Assembly: GCF_047250385.1 (NCBI RefSeq)
Contig: NZ_JBLBVM010000055.1
Location: forward strand, 186,001-250,000
Direction: 5' to 3'
From: Glaciecola sp047250385
GTDB lineage: Bacteria > Pseudomonadota > Gammaproteobacteria > Enterobacterales > Alteromonadaceae
Length of the DNA: 64,000 nt
Below, piece after piece: positions 15,739 to 24,381 of this stretch. The stretch's first letter is position 1, and each line of letters begins with the position of its first letter. The translations under genes were made by a program, and so were the position numbers. The notes under the pieces are model-generated. The model worked only from the letters and a program-made list of their open reading frames with translations. It did not search any database and was not told where the DNA came from.

Positions 15739-16965
15739 ATGGGAGAACTAGCTTTGCTATTGTCAAAACTGATTACGACGAAAAGTAAGGCTGCCATTTC
15801 TAGCCCCTTAAATTTGGGGCTAATTTCTTTAACTTACTTTTTCTATTTTGGCCAACTAGGTGTCGTCACGCCCTTTATTGGTGTCTTTTTGGATGGTCGA
15901 GGATTCAGCTCCCAAGAAATTGGAAGCTTGCTGGCTATCGTCACTCTTACTAGAGTACTAGGACCCAACCTCTGGGCTGCTATAGCTGATAAAACTGGGC
16001 GCGGCGCTGACATTGTTCGTTTTGGTTGCCTCCTGGCTTTTATTACTTTTACGGCAGTCTATTTCTCCTATAGTTTTTGGGCACTCACGTTTAGCTTCGG
16101 CATAATGATGATGTTCTGGACGGCAGTACTACCTCAGCTTGAAGTTATCACTGTTAACTCAACCAAAGACAGTAAGGGTGGGTATGGTGCGGTTCGACTA
16201 TGGGGAAGTATAGGTTTTATAGTACTAAGCCTTGTGGTTGGCTTCCTACTTGATATCTTCTCCACTGAAGTGATTATCTACACTTCAAGTTTTTGTTTGT
16301 TTGCACTATATCTCAGTTCGATGTTTATAGCTTCGCCACACATCACGCCAAAAAGCGAACGCATCATCATTAATGAGTGGTATAAAGTGCGCTCCTTAGT
16401 TTTCGTTGCATTCATTTTATCGGCTATATTTTTGCAAATTAGCTTTGGTACTTATTACAGCTTTTTCGCACTTTATATGGGGGACTTGGAATATTCTGGG
16501 AAACAAACAGGCTTGTTCATTGCTGTTGGAGTGTTGTCCGAAATAGGCATCTTTCTCATCGCATCAAGGCTTATCGCCAAGTTCGGTGTGAAATGGATGT
16601 TAATTCTTTCAATGCTGCTGACTGCCGCCAGATGGTTATGTTTGGCACTAATACCAGAATTTGCAAGTGCAATTATACTTAGCCAAACACTCCATTCATT
16701 TAGTTTTGGAATGAGCCACGCAACATCTGTTCACTTCTTACATTCGTATTTTTCAGGGGGCTTTCAAAGTCGCGCTCAAGCACTTTATGTCAGTATTGCG
16801 TTTGGGATCGGCGGAGCATTGGGAAGCTATATAGCGGGATTTACTTGGATGGACGGTGATGGAGCAAAAAGCAGTTTCATCATTTCAGCAAGTTTTGCTT
16901 TTATAGGTGCTTTCGCATTACTCTTGGTAAGTAGTAAAGCATTTGCTGGTCAAAAACTAGAATAA
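15739..16965 (+). CDS. MFS transporter of the HcaT-like (MFS_1_like) family
   Basis: An inner-membrane transporter of 408 residues with 12 predicted spans. TYFFYFGQLGVVTPFIGVFL and GGYGAVRLWGSIGFI are characteristic of the PF12832/HcaT-like branch, which includes phenylpropionate and nucleoside permeases. The substrate is unknown. The ATG at 15739 lacks a good ribosome site, whereas GGGAGA at 15741-15746 is well placed for a TTG at 15754, so the true start may be five codons later. It is separated from aroC by a tandem repeat and lies 21 bases before the beta-propeller gene, with which it may form an operon. Confidence 0.85.
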   Translation: MGELALLLSKLITTKSKAAISSPLNLGLISLTYFFYFGQLGVVTPFIGVFLDGRGFSSQEIGSLLAIVTLTRVLGPNLWAAIADKTGRGADIVRFGCLLAFITFTAVYFSYSFWALTFSFGIMMMFWTAVLPQLEVITVNSTKDSKGGYGAVRLWGSIGFIVLSLVVGFLLDIFSTEVIIYTSSFCLFALYLSSMFIASPHITPKSERIIINEWYKVRSLVFVAFILSAIFLQISFGTYYSFFALYMGDLEYSGKQTGLFIAVGVLSEIGIFLIASRLIAKFGVKWMLILSMLLTAARWLCLALIPEFASAIILSQTLHSFSFGMSHATSVHFLHSYFSGGFQSRAQALYVSIAFGIGGALGSYIAGFTWMDGDGAKSSFIISASFAFIGAFALLLVSSKAFAGQKLE

Positions 16966-16986
16966 AAATGACAAAAGGGTAGCTAA

Positions 16987-17955
16987 ATGAAAAATGTATC
17001 GACGCTCTTAAATGTAGCGTTAAAAATAAGTGTTTTAAGTGGAATGTCTTTATCGTTATTTTCAGCAGCTGTGCAAGCTCAGGCCGATTCAGGCTCTGAC
17101 ATACTTGTAGCTTCAGTCAATTATACTGCGCATGAAAACAAAGACGTAGGCGAGTTTATTAGCTTAAGTAAATTTCAAAAAATAACGGATACTGCGAGTT
17201 ATACCAATCAGCCTTACTTTATTAATTTGGACAAAGAATTAGCTTATACGCAAAGTATTACGCTTGATGACGTCACTCAAATGGATACGTTTATTTATAA
17301 CTTTGAAACACAAACTGCGAAGAACTTAACTAAGTCTGTCACCAGTGAATATAGTCCGACACCAACACCAGATGGTAAGGGCTTATCAGTTATTCGGGTT
17401 AATGCGCTAGGAAAGCAGGAGTTGTGGTATCTTCAGCTCGATAGTGGTGAAGCGAGGCAAAATCTATTACCTGCTATTGAACCGGTAGGCTACCACGTAT
17501 GGGATGGCACCGATAAAGTACTCCTATTCGTATTAGGAGAGCCGCACACTCTGCGTTTAGCCTCGGTAAACAAACAAACGGACCAAGGAAGGGTGTTAGA
17601 TACGAGTATTGGACCAAGCTTGTGGCCGATTCCAGGAACAAGCTTGTTTAGTTACAGCAAGCAAATAGATGAAACCAACTGGCAACTTCGAGCTGTTGAT
17701 ACTAAAACGAAAAAAACGAAGGCCCTTGTGGATATGCCAACGGGAAGCTATTACTACGCTTGGTCTCCTCAAGGATATGCCGTTACTGCAGTTGATAATA
17801 AACTTTATCAGTGGCGATACAGTGAGACTGAAACGGGTCAATGGACCGAGTTTGCTGACTTGAGCCAACAATGCTCAGCTGGGATAAGCCGATTGAGTTT
17901 TTCTCAACAAGGCAATTCATTGGCAATGGTTTGTAATCGGCCTGCAGTCCAATAG
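16987..17955 (+). CDS. Periplasmic TolB-like beta-propeller protein
   Basis: A 322-residue secreted protein. Residues 1-32 are a signal peptide ending AVQAQA. The mature part repeats short blocks such as EYSPTPTPDGKGLSVIRV, WSPQGYAVTAVDNKLY and LSFSQQGNSLAMVC, which are the strand patterns of TolB/WD40-type propellers, with about four to five visible blades. No catalytic domain is attached. The role is unknown; it might bind peptides or sugars. It begins 21 bases after the transporter gene, suggesting co-transcription. Behind it lies a degenerate repeat array and a two-way terminator shared with sodB. Confidence 0.7.
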   Translation: MKNVSTLLNVALKISVLSGMSLSLFSAAVQAQADSGSDILVASVNYTAHENKDVGEFISLSKFQKITDTASYTNQPYFINLDKELAYTQSITLDDVTQMDTFIYNFETQTAKNLTKSVTSEYSPTPTPDGKGLSVIRVNALGKQELWYLQLDSGEARQNLLPAIEPVGYHVWDGTDKVLLFVLGEPHTLRLASVNKQTDQGRVLDTSIGPSLWPIPGTSLFSYSKQIDETNWQLRAVDTKTKKTKALVDMPTGSYYYAWSPQGYAVTAVDNKLYQWRYSETETGQWTEFADLSQQCSAGISRLSFSQQGNSLAMVCNRPAVQ

Positions 17956-17961
17956 TTAGCA

Positions 17962-18056
17962 GGTGTGAAGTGAGATTATTGCGGTCTTGTAGTTATTGGG
18001 CGTGAACTGATTATTGCCGTTAAATAGTCAGTTGGTGTAAAGCGATAATTGCGGTC
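17962..18056. repeat. Three degenerate repeats of about 36 bp
   Basis: Copies begin at 17962 (GGTGTGAAG), 17999 (GGCGTGAAC) and 18034 (GGTGTAAAG). Each continues with a GAtwATTGCsGT core. They fill the space between the propeller gene and its terminator. Confidence 0.65.
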
Positions 18057-18074
18057 ATTTTTAGATTTTGATAA

Positions 18075-18106
18075 AAAAAACCACCAATATTCATTGGTGG
18101 TTTTTT
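18075..18106. terminator. Two-way terminator between the propeller gene and sodB
   Basis: AAAAAACCACCAAT and ATTGGTGGTTTTTT form a perfect 14-base stem with loop ATTC. A and T runs on both sides suit the two convergent transcripts. Confidence 0.92.
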
Positions 18107-18144
18107 GTTTTAATTAGCTACGACTTATTCAATAAGTTTAGCTC

Positions 18145-18726
18145 TTATGCGAAGTTGCTTGCAGCAAAATCCCAGTTCGCAAGTGCCCAATATGCTTCTA
18201 AGTAATTAGGACGTACGTTGCGGTAGTCAATGTAATAAGCATGTTCCCACAAATCACATGTAAGTAGCGGTGTAACACCTTCTTCAGTGATAGGTGTGCC
18301 TGCGTTGCTCGTGTTAACGATATCTAGGCTACCATCAGCGTTTTTCACTAACCAAGTCCAACTAGAACCAAAGTTATTCACTGCTTTGTCGTTAAATGCC
18401 GCTTTGAAGTCCGCAAATGAACCCCATTTTGCATTGATTGCATCAGCAAGTGCGCCTGTTGCTTCACCGCCACCGTTAGGGCTTAAGCTGTTCCAATAGA
18501 ACGTATGGTTCCAGATTTGTGCTGCGTTGTTAAAAACACCACCTTCTGAATTTTTAACGATTTCTTCAAGCGATTTATTTGCTAGGTCTGTACCTTCAAC
18601 AAGTCCGTTTAACTTTGTAACGTATGTCGCGTGATGCTTACCATAATGAAACTCAAGTGTTTCAGCAGAAATATGCGGTTCAAGAGCATTCTTTTCGTAA
18701 GGTAAAGCTGGTAATTCAAAAGCCAT
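18145..18726 (-). CDS. sodB: Iron superoxide dismutase
   Basis: SodB turns superoxide into oxygen and hydrogen peroxide in the cytoplasm. The 193-residue protein has the four metal ligands in their usual places: His in FHYGKHHATYV, His in QIWNHTFYWNSL, and Asp and His in CDLWEHAYYIDY. The glutamine of FNNAAQIWNH is the residue that marks iron rather than manganese enzymes. The length equals E. coli SodB. It is monocistronic, convergent with the propeller gene and divergent from grxD. Confidence 0.97.
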   Translation of the reverse strand: MAFELPALPYEKNALEPHISAETLEFHYGKHHATYVTKLNGLVEGTDLANKSLEEIVKNSEGGVFNNAAQIWNHTFYWNSLSPNGGGEATGALADAINAKWGSFADFKAAFNDKAVNNFGSSWTWLVKNADGSLDIVNTSNAGTPITEEGVTPLLTCDLWEHAYYIDYRNVRPNYLEAYWALANWDFAASNFA

Positions 18727-18805
18727 GTTGTTCTCCGTTTTGGGTCAATGATTTAGGTTCGAATTTAGTAATTCGCTTTCTTGGTATTAACTCAATATTG
18801 GGACA

Positions 18806-18834
18806 ATTATAGTTAATCCAAGAATAAACTCGAA
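18806..18834 (-). promoter_or_regulatory. Possible sodB promoter
   Basis: On the - strand TTCGAG (18829-18834), a 17-base spacer and a perfect TATAAT (18806-18811) suggest a start near 18799, giving a leader of roughly 70 bases. The -35 element is poor. Confidence 0.4.
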
Positions 18835-19020
18835 AATAATACTTAATAAGTTATAACTAGTTCGAAAATATATGAAAAGAAGATCATTTTTTACTGATTT
18901 TTCGGTCTAATCTATTTATTATACTGCTATTCATATATATGGGTTGTTTTTTTCAAGATTAACCGCATCTCTACTCATATTCAAATTACATTTAAGCATT
19001 ACTCAGATAAAGGTCATCAA

Positions 19021-19347
19021 ATGGAAACTATAGATAAAATTAAAGAACAAATTGCAGAAAACCCAGTCTTATTGTACATGAAAGGCTCTCCTAAACTGCC
19101 AAGTTGTGGTTTCTCTGCTCAAACTGTTCAAGCTTTGATGAGTTGTGGTGAGCAGTTTGCGTACGTTGATATTCTGCAAAATCCAGATATTCGAGTTGAA
19201 TTGCCAAAATATGCTGACTGGCCAACATTTCCACAATTGTGGGTGAAAGGTGAGTTAATAGGCGGTTGTGACATTATTTTAGAAATGTTCCAACAAGGTG
19301 AGTTGCAGCCATTGTTGAAAGAAGCTGCGGTTAAAGCTGAAGATTAA
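19021..19347 (+). CDS. grxD: Monothiol glutaredoxin (CGFS type)
   Basis: Grx4-type proteins carry and deliver 2Fe-2S clusters, using glutathione as a co-ligand, and work with BolA-type partners. The 108-residue protein has the CGFS active site at residues 29-32 (KLPSCGFSAQ), the WPTFPQLWVKGELIGGCDII strand-helix segment that holds glutathione, and the usual length. AAGG lies before the ATG. It is next to bfd across a shared two-way terminator, so two iron-related genes face each other. Confidence 0.95.
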   Translation: METIDKIKEQIAENPVLLYMKGSPKLPSCGFSAQTVQALMSCGEQFAYVDILQNPDIRVELPKYADWPTFPQLWVKGELIGGCDIILEMFQQGELQPLLKEAAVKAED

Positions 19348-19384
19348 TTTTTATTTACGTACTCTAAAATAAAATTTTCACAAT

Positions 19385-19410
19385 AAAAAAGCCTCGAAAG
19401 AGGCTTTTTT
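19385..19410. terminator. Two-way terminator between grxD and bfd
   Basis: AAAAAAGCCTC (19385-19395) and GAGGCTTTTTT (19400-19410) enclose a GAAA tetraloop. It is symmetric, so it serves both convergent genes. Confidence 0.9.
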
Positions 19411-19455
19411 ATTGAATCGTGTTACTTGAACGGTAGCTAGAGTTTTAAGTAAGGC

Positions 19456-19650
19456 TTAGCCTACGTCCATGAATAAGGTTTCATCTACAATAGTGTTATC
19501 GATAATTTCTTGTGCTAATTCAACGCATTTTCCGCACTGACTACCAAGTTCCATGATTTGCTTTAGTTCGCGCATATTACCCACGCCATGTGTTTCCACC
19601 GCGCTTTTAATTTGCTTATCAGTTATGCCATAACACATACAAACGAACAT
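19456..19650 (-). CDS. bfd: Bacterioferritin-associated ferredoxin
   Basis: Bfd is a small 2Fe-2S protein that reduces the iron core of bacterioferritin and so releases stored iron. The 64-residue protein has the four cluster cysteines at positions 4, 6, 39 and 42 (FVCMCYGIT and GSQCGKCV), the pattern of the BFD family. A second ATG one codon upstream is equally possible. A Fur-type operator lies 25-43 bases upstream, consistent with expression when iron is short. No bacterioferritin gene is in the window. Confidence 0.92.
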   Translation of the reverse strand: MFVCMCYGITDKQIKSAVETHGVGNMRELKQIMELGSQCGKCVELAQEIIDNTIVDETLFMDVG

Positions 19651-19674
19651 CAAGAATCACCTCTTAATCAATAT

Positions 19675-19693
19675 GCAAATGATAATAATTCAC
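19675..19693 (-). promoter_or_regulatory. Fur box upstream of bfd
   Basis: The 19-base site from GCAAAT through GATAATAATTCAC agrees with the Fur consensus (GATAATGATAATCATTATC) at 14 of 19 positions. It is placed to block bfd transcription when iron is plentiful. Confidence 0.7.
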
Positions 19694-19721
19694 ATTTAGA
19701 TTGAATGCAAGCTTTTTGCGA

Positions 19722-20363
19722 TTAATTCTCAATTAGATTTGGAAGTGGCCATCCACCTAAGTTTTTGTAGCGATTTACAATATAACAAAATAATTCAGCG
19801 GTGCGCTCTGTATCATATAATGCGGAATGTGCTTCGGATTGATCAAAAGGTATTCCCGCGGCTTGGCATGCCTTAATCAGGACTGTTTGCCCGAGCGCTA
19901 ATGCCGCTAGTGATGTTGTATCAAATGAAACGAAAGGGTGGAATGGTGTGCGCTTAATATTCTGCCTGGCAATAGCTGCATTAACAAAGCCTTGATCGAA
20001 ACTCGCATTGTGAGCGACGATAACCGAACGTTGGCACTCAGCTTCTTTTTGATGTTTACGAATATGCTTACATAGGTTTTTCATGACAGTGTTCTCATCG
20101 AGAGCGCCACGTAAAGCACAGTTTGGGTCAATACCGTTAAACTCTATCGCCGCTTGTTCAATGTTTGCACCTTCAAAAGGTTCCACATGTTCATGAAAGG
20201 TGGTGTCAGGAACGAGGTCTCCTTGCGCATCAAACTTCAATGTGACGGCCGCAATTTCTAGCAGCGCATCCGTGCTTGCATTAAAACCAGCTGTCTCTAC
20301 ATCAATAATGACGGGGAAATAACCTCTAAATCGATCTTGAAGCTTAGGTTTAGTCGTTGTCAT
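19722..20363 (-). CDS. rnt: Ribonuclease T
   Basis: RNase T trims the 3' ends of tRNA and other stable RNAs. From the ATG at 20363 the protein has 213 residues (E. coli 215). The DEDD exonuclease residues are visible in VIIDVETAGFN, AHNASFDQGF and AHSALYDTERTAELF. The FRGYFPV start and closing LGGWPLPN match the family. A reading extended to 20432 would add a hydrophobic leader the family does not have, so it is rejected. It is divergent from motY, the same neighbour as in Vibrio. Confidence 0.95.
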   Translation of the reverse strand: MTTTKPKLQDRFRGYFPVIIDVETAGFNASTDALLEIAAVTLKFDAQGDLVPDTTFHEHVEPFEGANIEQAAIEFNGIDPNCALRGALDENTVMKNLCKHIRKHQKEAECQRSVIVAHNASFDQGFVNAAIARQNIKRTPFHPFVSFDTTSLAALALGQTVLIKACQAAGIPFDQSEAHSALYDTERTAELFCYIVNRYKNLGGWPLPNLIEN

Positions 20364-20602
20364 GAAATACTTATAAATCCCTAGAGTGCATATTAATGTG
20401 ATTGAAATAAAAGAAGGAAGCTTTGGTAGCATTGAGCAGGTAAGCTAAGTACATGACTCAAAAGCTTTTTTACGAAATCAAAGCGCAAACTCTCATCTAT
20501 ACTTTGTTTTATAGGATTATTTACGCCAGATTTGTCAGCAATTCTAAACATTTTATTCAAATTGTCGATACCTTATCTAAGTTCTCGGAGATTGAATCTA
20601 CA

Positions 20603-21466
20603 ATGAAAAAATACTTATTAAGCTTTATTTGTTTACTTCCCATGCTTGCGTCAGCAAATTTGCGTGAGTACAACGCGTCCGTAGAAAACTCCGAATGGAT
20701 GCTTGGTGAGCAAACCCGCTTAATGTGTGAACTAAAGCATCCCATACCAGGTTATGGAGTGGCTTCTTTCGTGACAGAAGCCTCAAAACAACTTAATTTA
20801 GAATTCGTCCTCGATATGCTCCGTCTCCCAAATAAATACGATAGTGCGACGGTTTATTCTGTGCCGCCGAGGTGGATGCCTGGTGCTCTTCAAAAAACGA
20901 TAGGAACAATGAGTTTACGCAAGCAATATGATGGTGATCTTCCGTCAGAATCCGCTTGGGAAATGCTGACAGAACTAGAGAAAGGGTATTGGCCCACCAT
21001 TCATTATCAAGATTGGAGTAATCGATACGATTCGGTCGCTGTTGCTCTTAATGCTAGCAATTTCGACAATTCATATTTTGCATTTTCTGAATGCGTTGCC
21101 AATTTATTACCCTATAGTTTTGAAGATATTGCATACACAGTATTAACGTATAAAAAGAGCAGTGTGGAGCTCACCAACTATTCAAAACGACGTTTAGATA
21201 TGATTGGTGACTATTTAAAAGAAGATATTGAACTGGAGTTAGTATTGCTAGATGGTTACTCAGATAGCTATGGCGGCTCTTGGAACAATGAGCAATTATC
21301 GATCCGCAGAGCCAACGAAATTCGTGATTACTTCGCTTCTCAAGGTGTTGATACAACACGAATTGAAGTGACAGGGCATGGTGAGAAGCGGCACATCTCA
21401 CCAAATGATAACGAACTGTCGAGAGCGAAAAACCGTCGTGTGATAATTCAACTCGCCAAGTTATAA
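20603..21466 (+). CDS. motY: Sodium-type flagellar stator-ring protein MotY
   Basis: MotY forms the T ring of sodium-driven polar flagella and anchors the PomA/PomB stator. From ATG 20603 the protein has 287 residues with a signal peptide ending MLASA. The N-terminal domain carries YNASVENSEWMLGEQTRLMC, the MotY-specific stator-binding part. The C-terminal third is an OmpA-like peptidoglycan-binding domain: LLDGYSDSYGGSWNNEQLS, RANEIRDYF and GHGEKRHISPNDNELSRAKN. A 50-codon upstream extension has no signal-peptide logic and is discarded. No other flagellar genes are near, as in Vibrio where motY is also isolated beside rnt. Confidence 0.92.
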   Translation: MKKYLLSFICLLPMLASANLREYNASVENSEWMLGEQTRLMCELKHPIPGYGVASFVTEASKQLNLEFVLDMLRLPNKYDSATVYSVPPRWMPGALQKTIGTMSLRKQYDGDLPSESAWEMLTELEKGYWPTIHYQDWSNRYDSVAVALNASNFDNSYFAFSECVANLLPYSFEDIAYTVLTYKKSSVELTNYSKRRLDMIGDYLKEDIELELVLLDGYSDSYGGSWNNEQLSIRRANEIRDYFASQGVDTTRIEVTGHGEKRHISPNDNELSRAKNRRVIIQLAKL

Positions 21467-21469
21467 GCT

Positions 21470-21853
21470 TTACTTCTCTTGGATGAGTTCGATAGCGTAG
21501 CCATTCGGGTCCCTAACAAAGGCAATGATAGTTTCACCGCCTTTCACTGGCCCTGGTGCACGGTAAACGTCACCACCTTTAGCGCTGATTTCGTCACAAA
21601 CAGCATATATATCATCAACGCCGATGGCTAAATGTCCAAAGGCATCTCCGTGCTCATAATCCGTCTTACCCCAGTTATAGGTGAGTTCAATGACAGTGTT
21701 ATTGTCTTCATCGCCGTAGCCAAGGAATGCCAGAGTATATTCGTATTCTTTATTGTCACTTTGACGAAGAAGCTTCATACCGAGTGTTTCTGTATAGAAT
21801 TGGATGGATTTTTGTAGATCACCAACGCGCAACATAGTATGTAATAGTCTCAT
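21470..21853 (-). CDS. gloA: Lactoylglutathione lyase (glyoxalase I)
   Basis: GloA converts the glutathione adduct of methylglyoxal to S-lactoylglutathione, detoxifying methylglyoxal. The 127-residue protein has all four metal ligands of the nickel-type bacterial enzyme: His5 (RLLHTMLRV), Glu in NTVIELTYNW, His in FGHLAIGVDD, and Glu in GYAIELIQEK. AAGGA precedes the ATG. It ends three bases from the motY stop with no terminator between them. The nth remnant lies just upstream, on the same strand. Confidence 0.97.
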   Translation of the reverse strand: MRLLHTMLRVGDLQKSIQFYTETLGMKLLRQSDNKEYEYTLAFLGYGDEDNNTVIELTYNWGKTDYEHGDAFGHLAIGVDDIYAVCDEISAKGGDVYRAPGPVKGGETIIAFVRDPNGYAIELIQEK

Positions 21854-21924
21854 TTTTTTCCTTTAGTGGTTCATTCAAAGAATTAATCGAATTTTAAATG
21901 TTATCACTTTTTGTTGCAGGAGGT

Positions 21925-22172
21925 TTATTCAGTTTTGTTTTTAAACTCACATAAATCTTGGATAATGCAGTTACCACATCGTGGTTTTCGAGTAATACAT
22001 GTATATCTTCCATGCAAAATTAACCATTGATGAACATCCACTTTAAACTCTTTTGGTACCACTTTTAGTAGTTTTTCATCGACTTTGTCGACATTTTTAC
22101 CCATCGCGAGCTTAGTACAGTTACCGACACGAAAGATATGCGTGTCAACAGCTATGGTTGGCCAGACAAAAG
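21925..22172 (-). pseudogene. 3' remnant of nth (endonuclease III)
   Basis: This stretch reads in frame as the last 80 or so residues of endonuclease III, ending in TAA at 21925-21927. It aligns with the intact nth at 28923-29167, including an identical 44-base block (22034-22077 versus 29032-29075). It keeps the catalytic aspartate (AVDTHIFRV) and all four iron-sulphur cysteines (TCITRKPRCGNC, QDLC). It has lost residues 1 to about 130, including the helix-hairpin-helix and catalytic lysine, and has no start. Homology stops abruptly near 22172. The stretch appears to be the original 3' end of nth, cut off from the rest by the insertion to its right. Confidence 0.9.
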
Positions 22173-22354
22173 ATAATAAAACTAGATATTGAAGTGTTTC
22201 TCATGTTGGCATATTTGAGGCGGCATGGAACTTTATGAATTTAAATAATGTTACAAATAGTTCCTTGCATGATATGTAATACCTATCTATTTTTGGCAAC
22301 AGCTTTCGCATGTGATAGCGCATATTTTATGTTTAGAGTAAGGGAGTAAAATTC

Positions 22355-22546
22355 ATGACTAAAGAATCACATTTTAGTAATCAAATAAGATCGAATTATG
22401 CTTTTATGGCAAAGTCTGTTTTTGATTTACATTTTCTTATACAAAGCCAGTCGGAAGAGTTATATAGCGAAAAAGAAATGGGTTTTCCTGAACACTTGCA
22501 ATCCTATAAACAACGAGTTGCTTTAAAAAAAGATGAGGAAGCCTAA
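22355..22546 (+). CDS. 63-residue protein, perhaps a shortened MarR-type regulator
   Basis: A good ribosome site (GGGAG, nine bases before the ATG) and tight coupling to the next gene support translation. The first 45 residues (SNQIRSNYAFMAKSVFDLHF, then LIQSQSEELY) look like the dimerisation helices that open many MarR-family regulators, and the last 16 (SYKQRVALKKDEEA) could be the end of such a protein, but the winged-helix DNA-binding part is absent. It may therefore be an internally deleted regulator or an unrelated small protein. The stop and the next ATG are one base apart. Confidence 0.5.
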   Translation: MTKESHFSNQIRSNYAFMAKSVFDLHFLIQSQSEELYSEKEMGFPEHLQSYKQRVALKKDEEA

Positions 22547-22547
22547 T

Positions 22548-23402
22548 ATGAACCCTACTAAAGACACTTATATCACGCTCGCAACATTTTTGGCCTTCGT
22601 TATTGCTTTTTACTTCCTAGGATTTTGGCTGATATTTAGAATGGGGCAAGCAACGCCCCTAATGTTGTCAGTAGGAGCAGCTACGATTTTAACATGTTTA
22701 CTTAGAAAGAAGAGCTTATCTGAGCTAGGTTGGAAATGGGGGAGTTGGAAAGTGCAATGGAAAAGCTATCTGATACCCTTTGCTATTGCGTCAGTGGCTT
22801 ATTTACTTATTTGGTCTTTTGGGGGCGGTGACTTATACAACAGTGAATTCTTAGCGGACAAAAAGCAAAGCTATAACTTAAGTGAATGGAATGATTTAAG
22901 TATATTTCTTTTTCATTTCTTTTTAGTCGCATGTATCAGCTTCATAATGTCAATTCCGTCTATTTTAGGAGAAGAAATTGGATGGAGAGGACTATTAGTG
23001 CCTGAGCTTTCTAAAATCACATCATTTACTGGGGTCGTGTTAGTGAGTGGCATACTCTGGTCTGCGTTTCATTGGCCGTTGATCTTTTTAGGTTTGTATG
23101 GGAATACCGATACATCAATTTACTATCAACTGTTTTTCTTTACCTTATTCATTGTTTCTAGCGGCACTATCATGGCTTATATCCGGTTAAAAACAGACAG
23201 TGTCTGGACCGCCGTTATGTATCATGGCGCGTCCAATATATTTATTCAAAAGGTATTTACGCCTATTACCATTACAAACGAAAACTCAAGTTATTACATT
23301 GATGAATTTGGAGCTGTATTAGCGTTGGTAGCTACAGTTGTCGCGTTTGTCTATTGGAGGAAAGGTGTAAAGGAGTTTTCTTCATTAGCCCAAAAAACTT
23401 AA
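22548..23402 (+). CDS. CPBP-family intramembrane glutamic endopeptidase
   Basis: A 284-residue membrane protein with about seven or eight spans. It carries the CPBP/Abi motifs: EEIGWRG (the EExxxR pair, about residue 147) and SAFHWPLIF, which supply the catalytic glutamates and histidine. Relatives (Rce1-like) process prenylated proteins in eukaryotes and take part in bacteriocin self-protection or signal-peptide cleavage in bacteria. The start at 22548 is favoured over an ATG five codons earlier because GAGGA precedes it and it follows the stop of the 63-residue gene by one base. It is the second gene of the inserted segment. Confidence 0.82.
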   Translation: MNPTKDTYITLATFLAFVIAFYFLGFWLIFRMGQATPLMLSVGAATILTCLLRKKSLSELGWKWGSWKVQWKSYLIPFAIASVAYLLIWSFGGGDLYNSEFLADKKQSYNLSEWNDLSIFLFHFFLVACISFIMSIPSILGEEIGWRGLLVPELSKITSFTGVVLVSGILWSAFHWPLIFLGLYGNTDTSIYYQLFFFTLFIVSSGTIMAYIRLKTDSVWTAVMYHGASNIFIQKVFTPITITNENSSYYIDEFGAVLALVATVVAFVYWRKGVKEFSSLAQKT

Positions 23403-23616
23403 AACTCTGTTGATGGATATAGTCAGCAAAAGCATCAATAGAAAAAACTCAAAACAAGGAATGCAGAGACACTCTGCGTCAAACGCCCCCCAACAGTAGT
23501 ATATTTTAATTTTACTGAATATTATGTACGTCGAATTTCGAATTCGGCGCATAAATCCCTCTCTTATCTGCCAATATACGGCGCTCACGGTGTATTGTAA
23601 TAATTAGGGACCACAT

Positions 23617-24318
23617 ATGAATTTAAATACTAAAGGCCGATTGGCAGGCATTTTATATTTGCTACTCGTAATAACAGGTATATTCAACTTAAAGTATGTA
23701 CCAACTGAATTAATAGTTTGGAGTGATGCAGCGTTAACGCTGAGCAATATCTCATCATCGGAGTTTCTTTATCGATCAGGTATTGTTGCCGGAATTCTAA
23801 GTTATGTTATTTATCTATTATTACCGCTTATTTTTTTCGATATTTTTAAGGATGTAAATCGGTGTCTTGCCTTATTAATGGTTGCCTTTTCCGTAATAAG
23901 CGTTCCTATTTCACTATTTAACATGGTGGATAAAGTAAATGTTTTAACTTTACTAAGTGACGCTAACTTTTTGAATTCGTTAAGCACCGAACAAATTCAA
24001 ACGAATGTCATGCTTTTACTTAGGTCCTATAACAATGGCATATCTGTTGTTCAAATTTTCTGGGGCTTATGGTTATTTCCCTTAGGATATTTAATTTTTA
24101 AATCTGCGTACATCCCAAAATTTTTGGGTGTTTTGCTTATGTTAGGATGCTTCGGTTATTTGATTCTATTTTTCCAGCATTTTCTATTCCCTGAGGTTGA
24201 ACTCCCAGCATTTGTTTCTTTGCCCGCTTCGTTAGGCGAACTTGGCACTTGTTTGTGGCTTTTAATCATGGGGATGACAGATCGTTCTGTAAAACCGATG
24301 TCTCAAATTCTGAAATAA
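23617..24318 (+). CDS. DUF4386 membrane protein
   Basis: A 233-residue integral membrane protein with about six spans. GRLAGILYLLLVITGIFNL at the N-terminus and the later GLWLFPLGYLIFKSAYIPK and LGVLLMLGCFGYL segments are typical of the DUF4386 family, whose function is unknown. It is preceded by a 214-base gap containing several short inverted and AT-rich tracts but no obvious promoter. It is convergent with the AraC-type gene and belongs to the inserted block. Confidence 0.75.
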   Translation: MNLNTKGRLAGILYLLLVITGIFNLKYVPTELIVWSDAALTLSNISSSEFLYRSGIVAGILSYVIYLLLPLIFFDIFKDVNRCLALLMVAFSVISVPISLFNMVDKVNVLTLLSDANFLNSLSTEQIQTNVMLLLRSYNNGISVVQIFWGLWLFPLGYLIFKSAYIPKFLGVLLMLGCFGYLILFFQHFLFPEVELPAFVSLPASLGELGTCLWLLIMGMTDRSVKPMSQILK

Positions 24319-24381
24319 ATTAACTAGTTTTTAGATTGGGTTGTTCTTGATTGAGGGGAGGGCCGTTTTTGATTGAACGAA

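Noticed and set aside
15594..15797. 67-codon - strand frame across the 15.6-kb repeats
   Set aside because: Its sequence simply reflects the 18-bp repeat and overlaps the MFS start; no coding evidence.
20453..20602. N-terminal extension of MotY
   Set aside because: It would bury the signal peptide inside the protein; the ATG at 20603 gives a normal secreted MotY.
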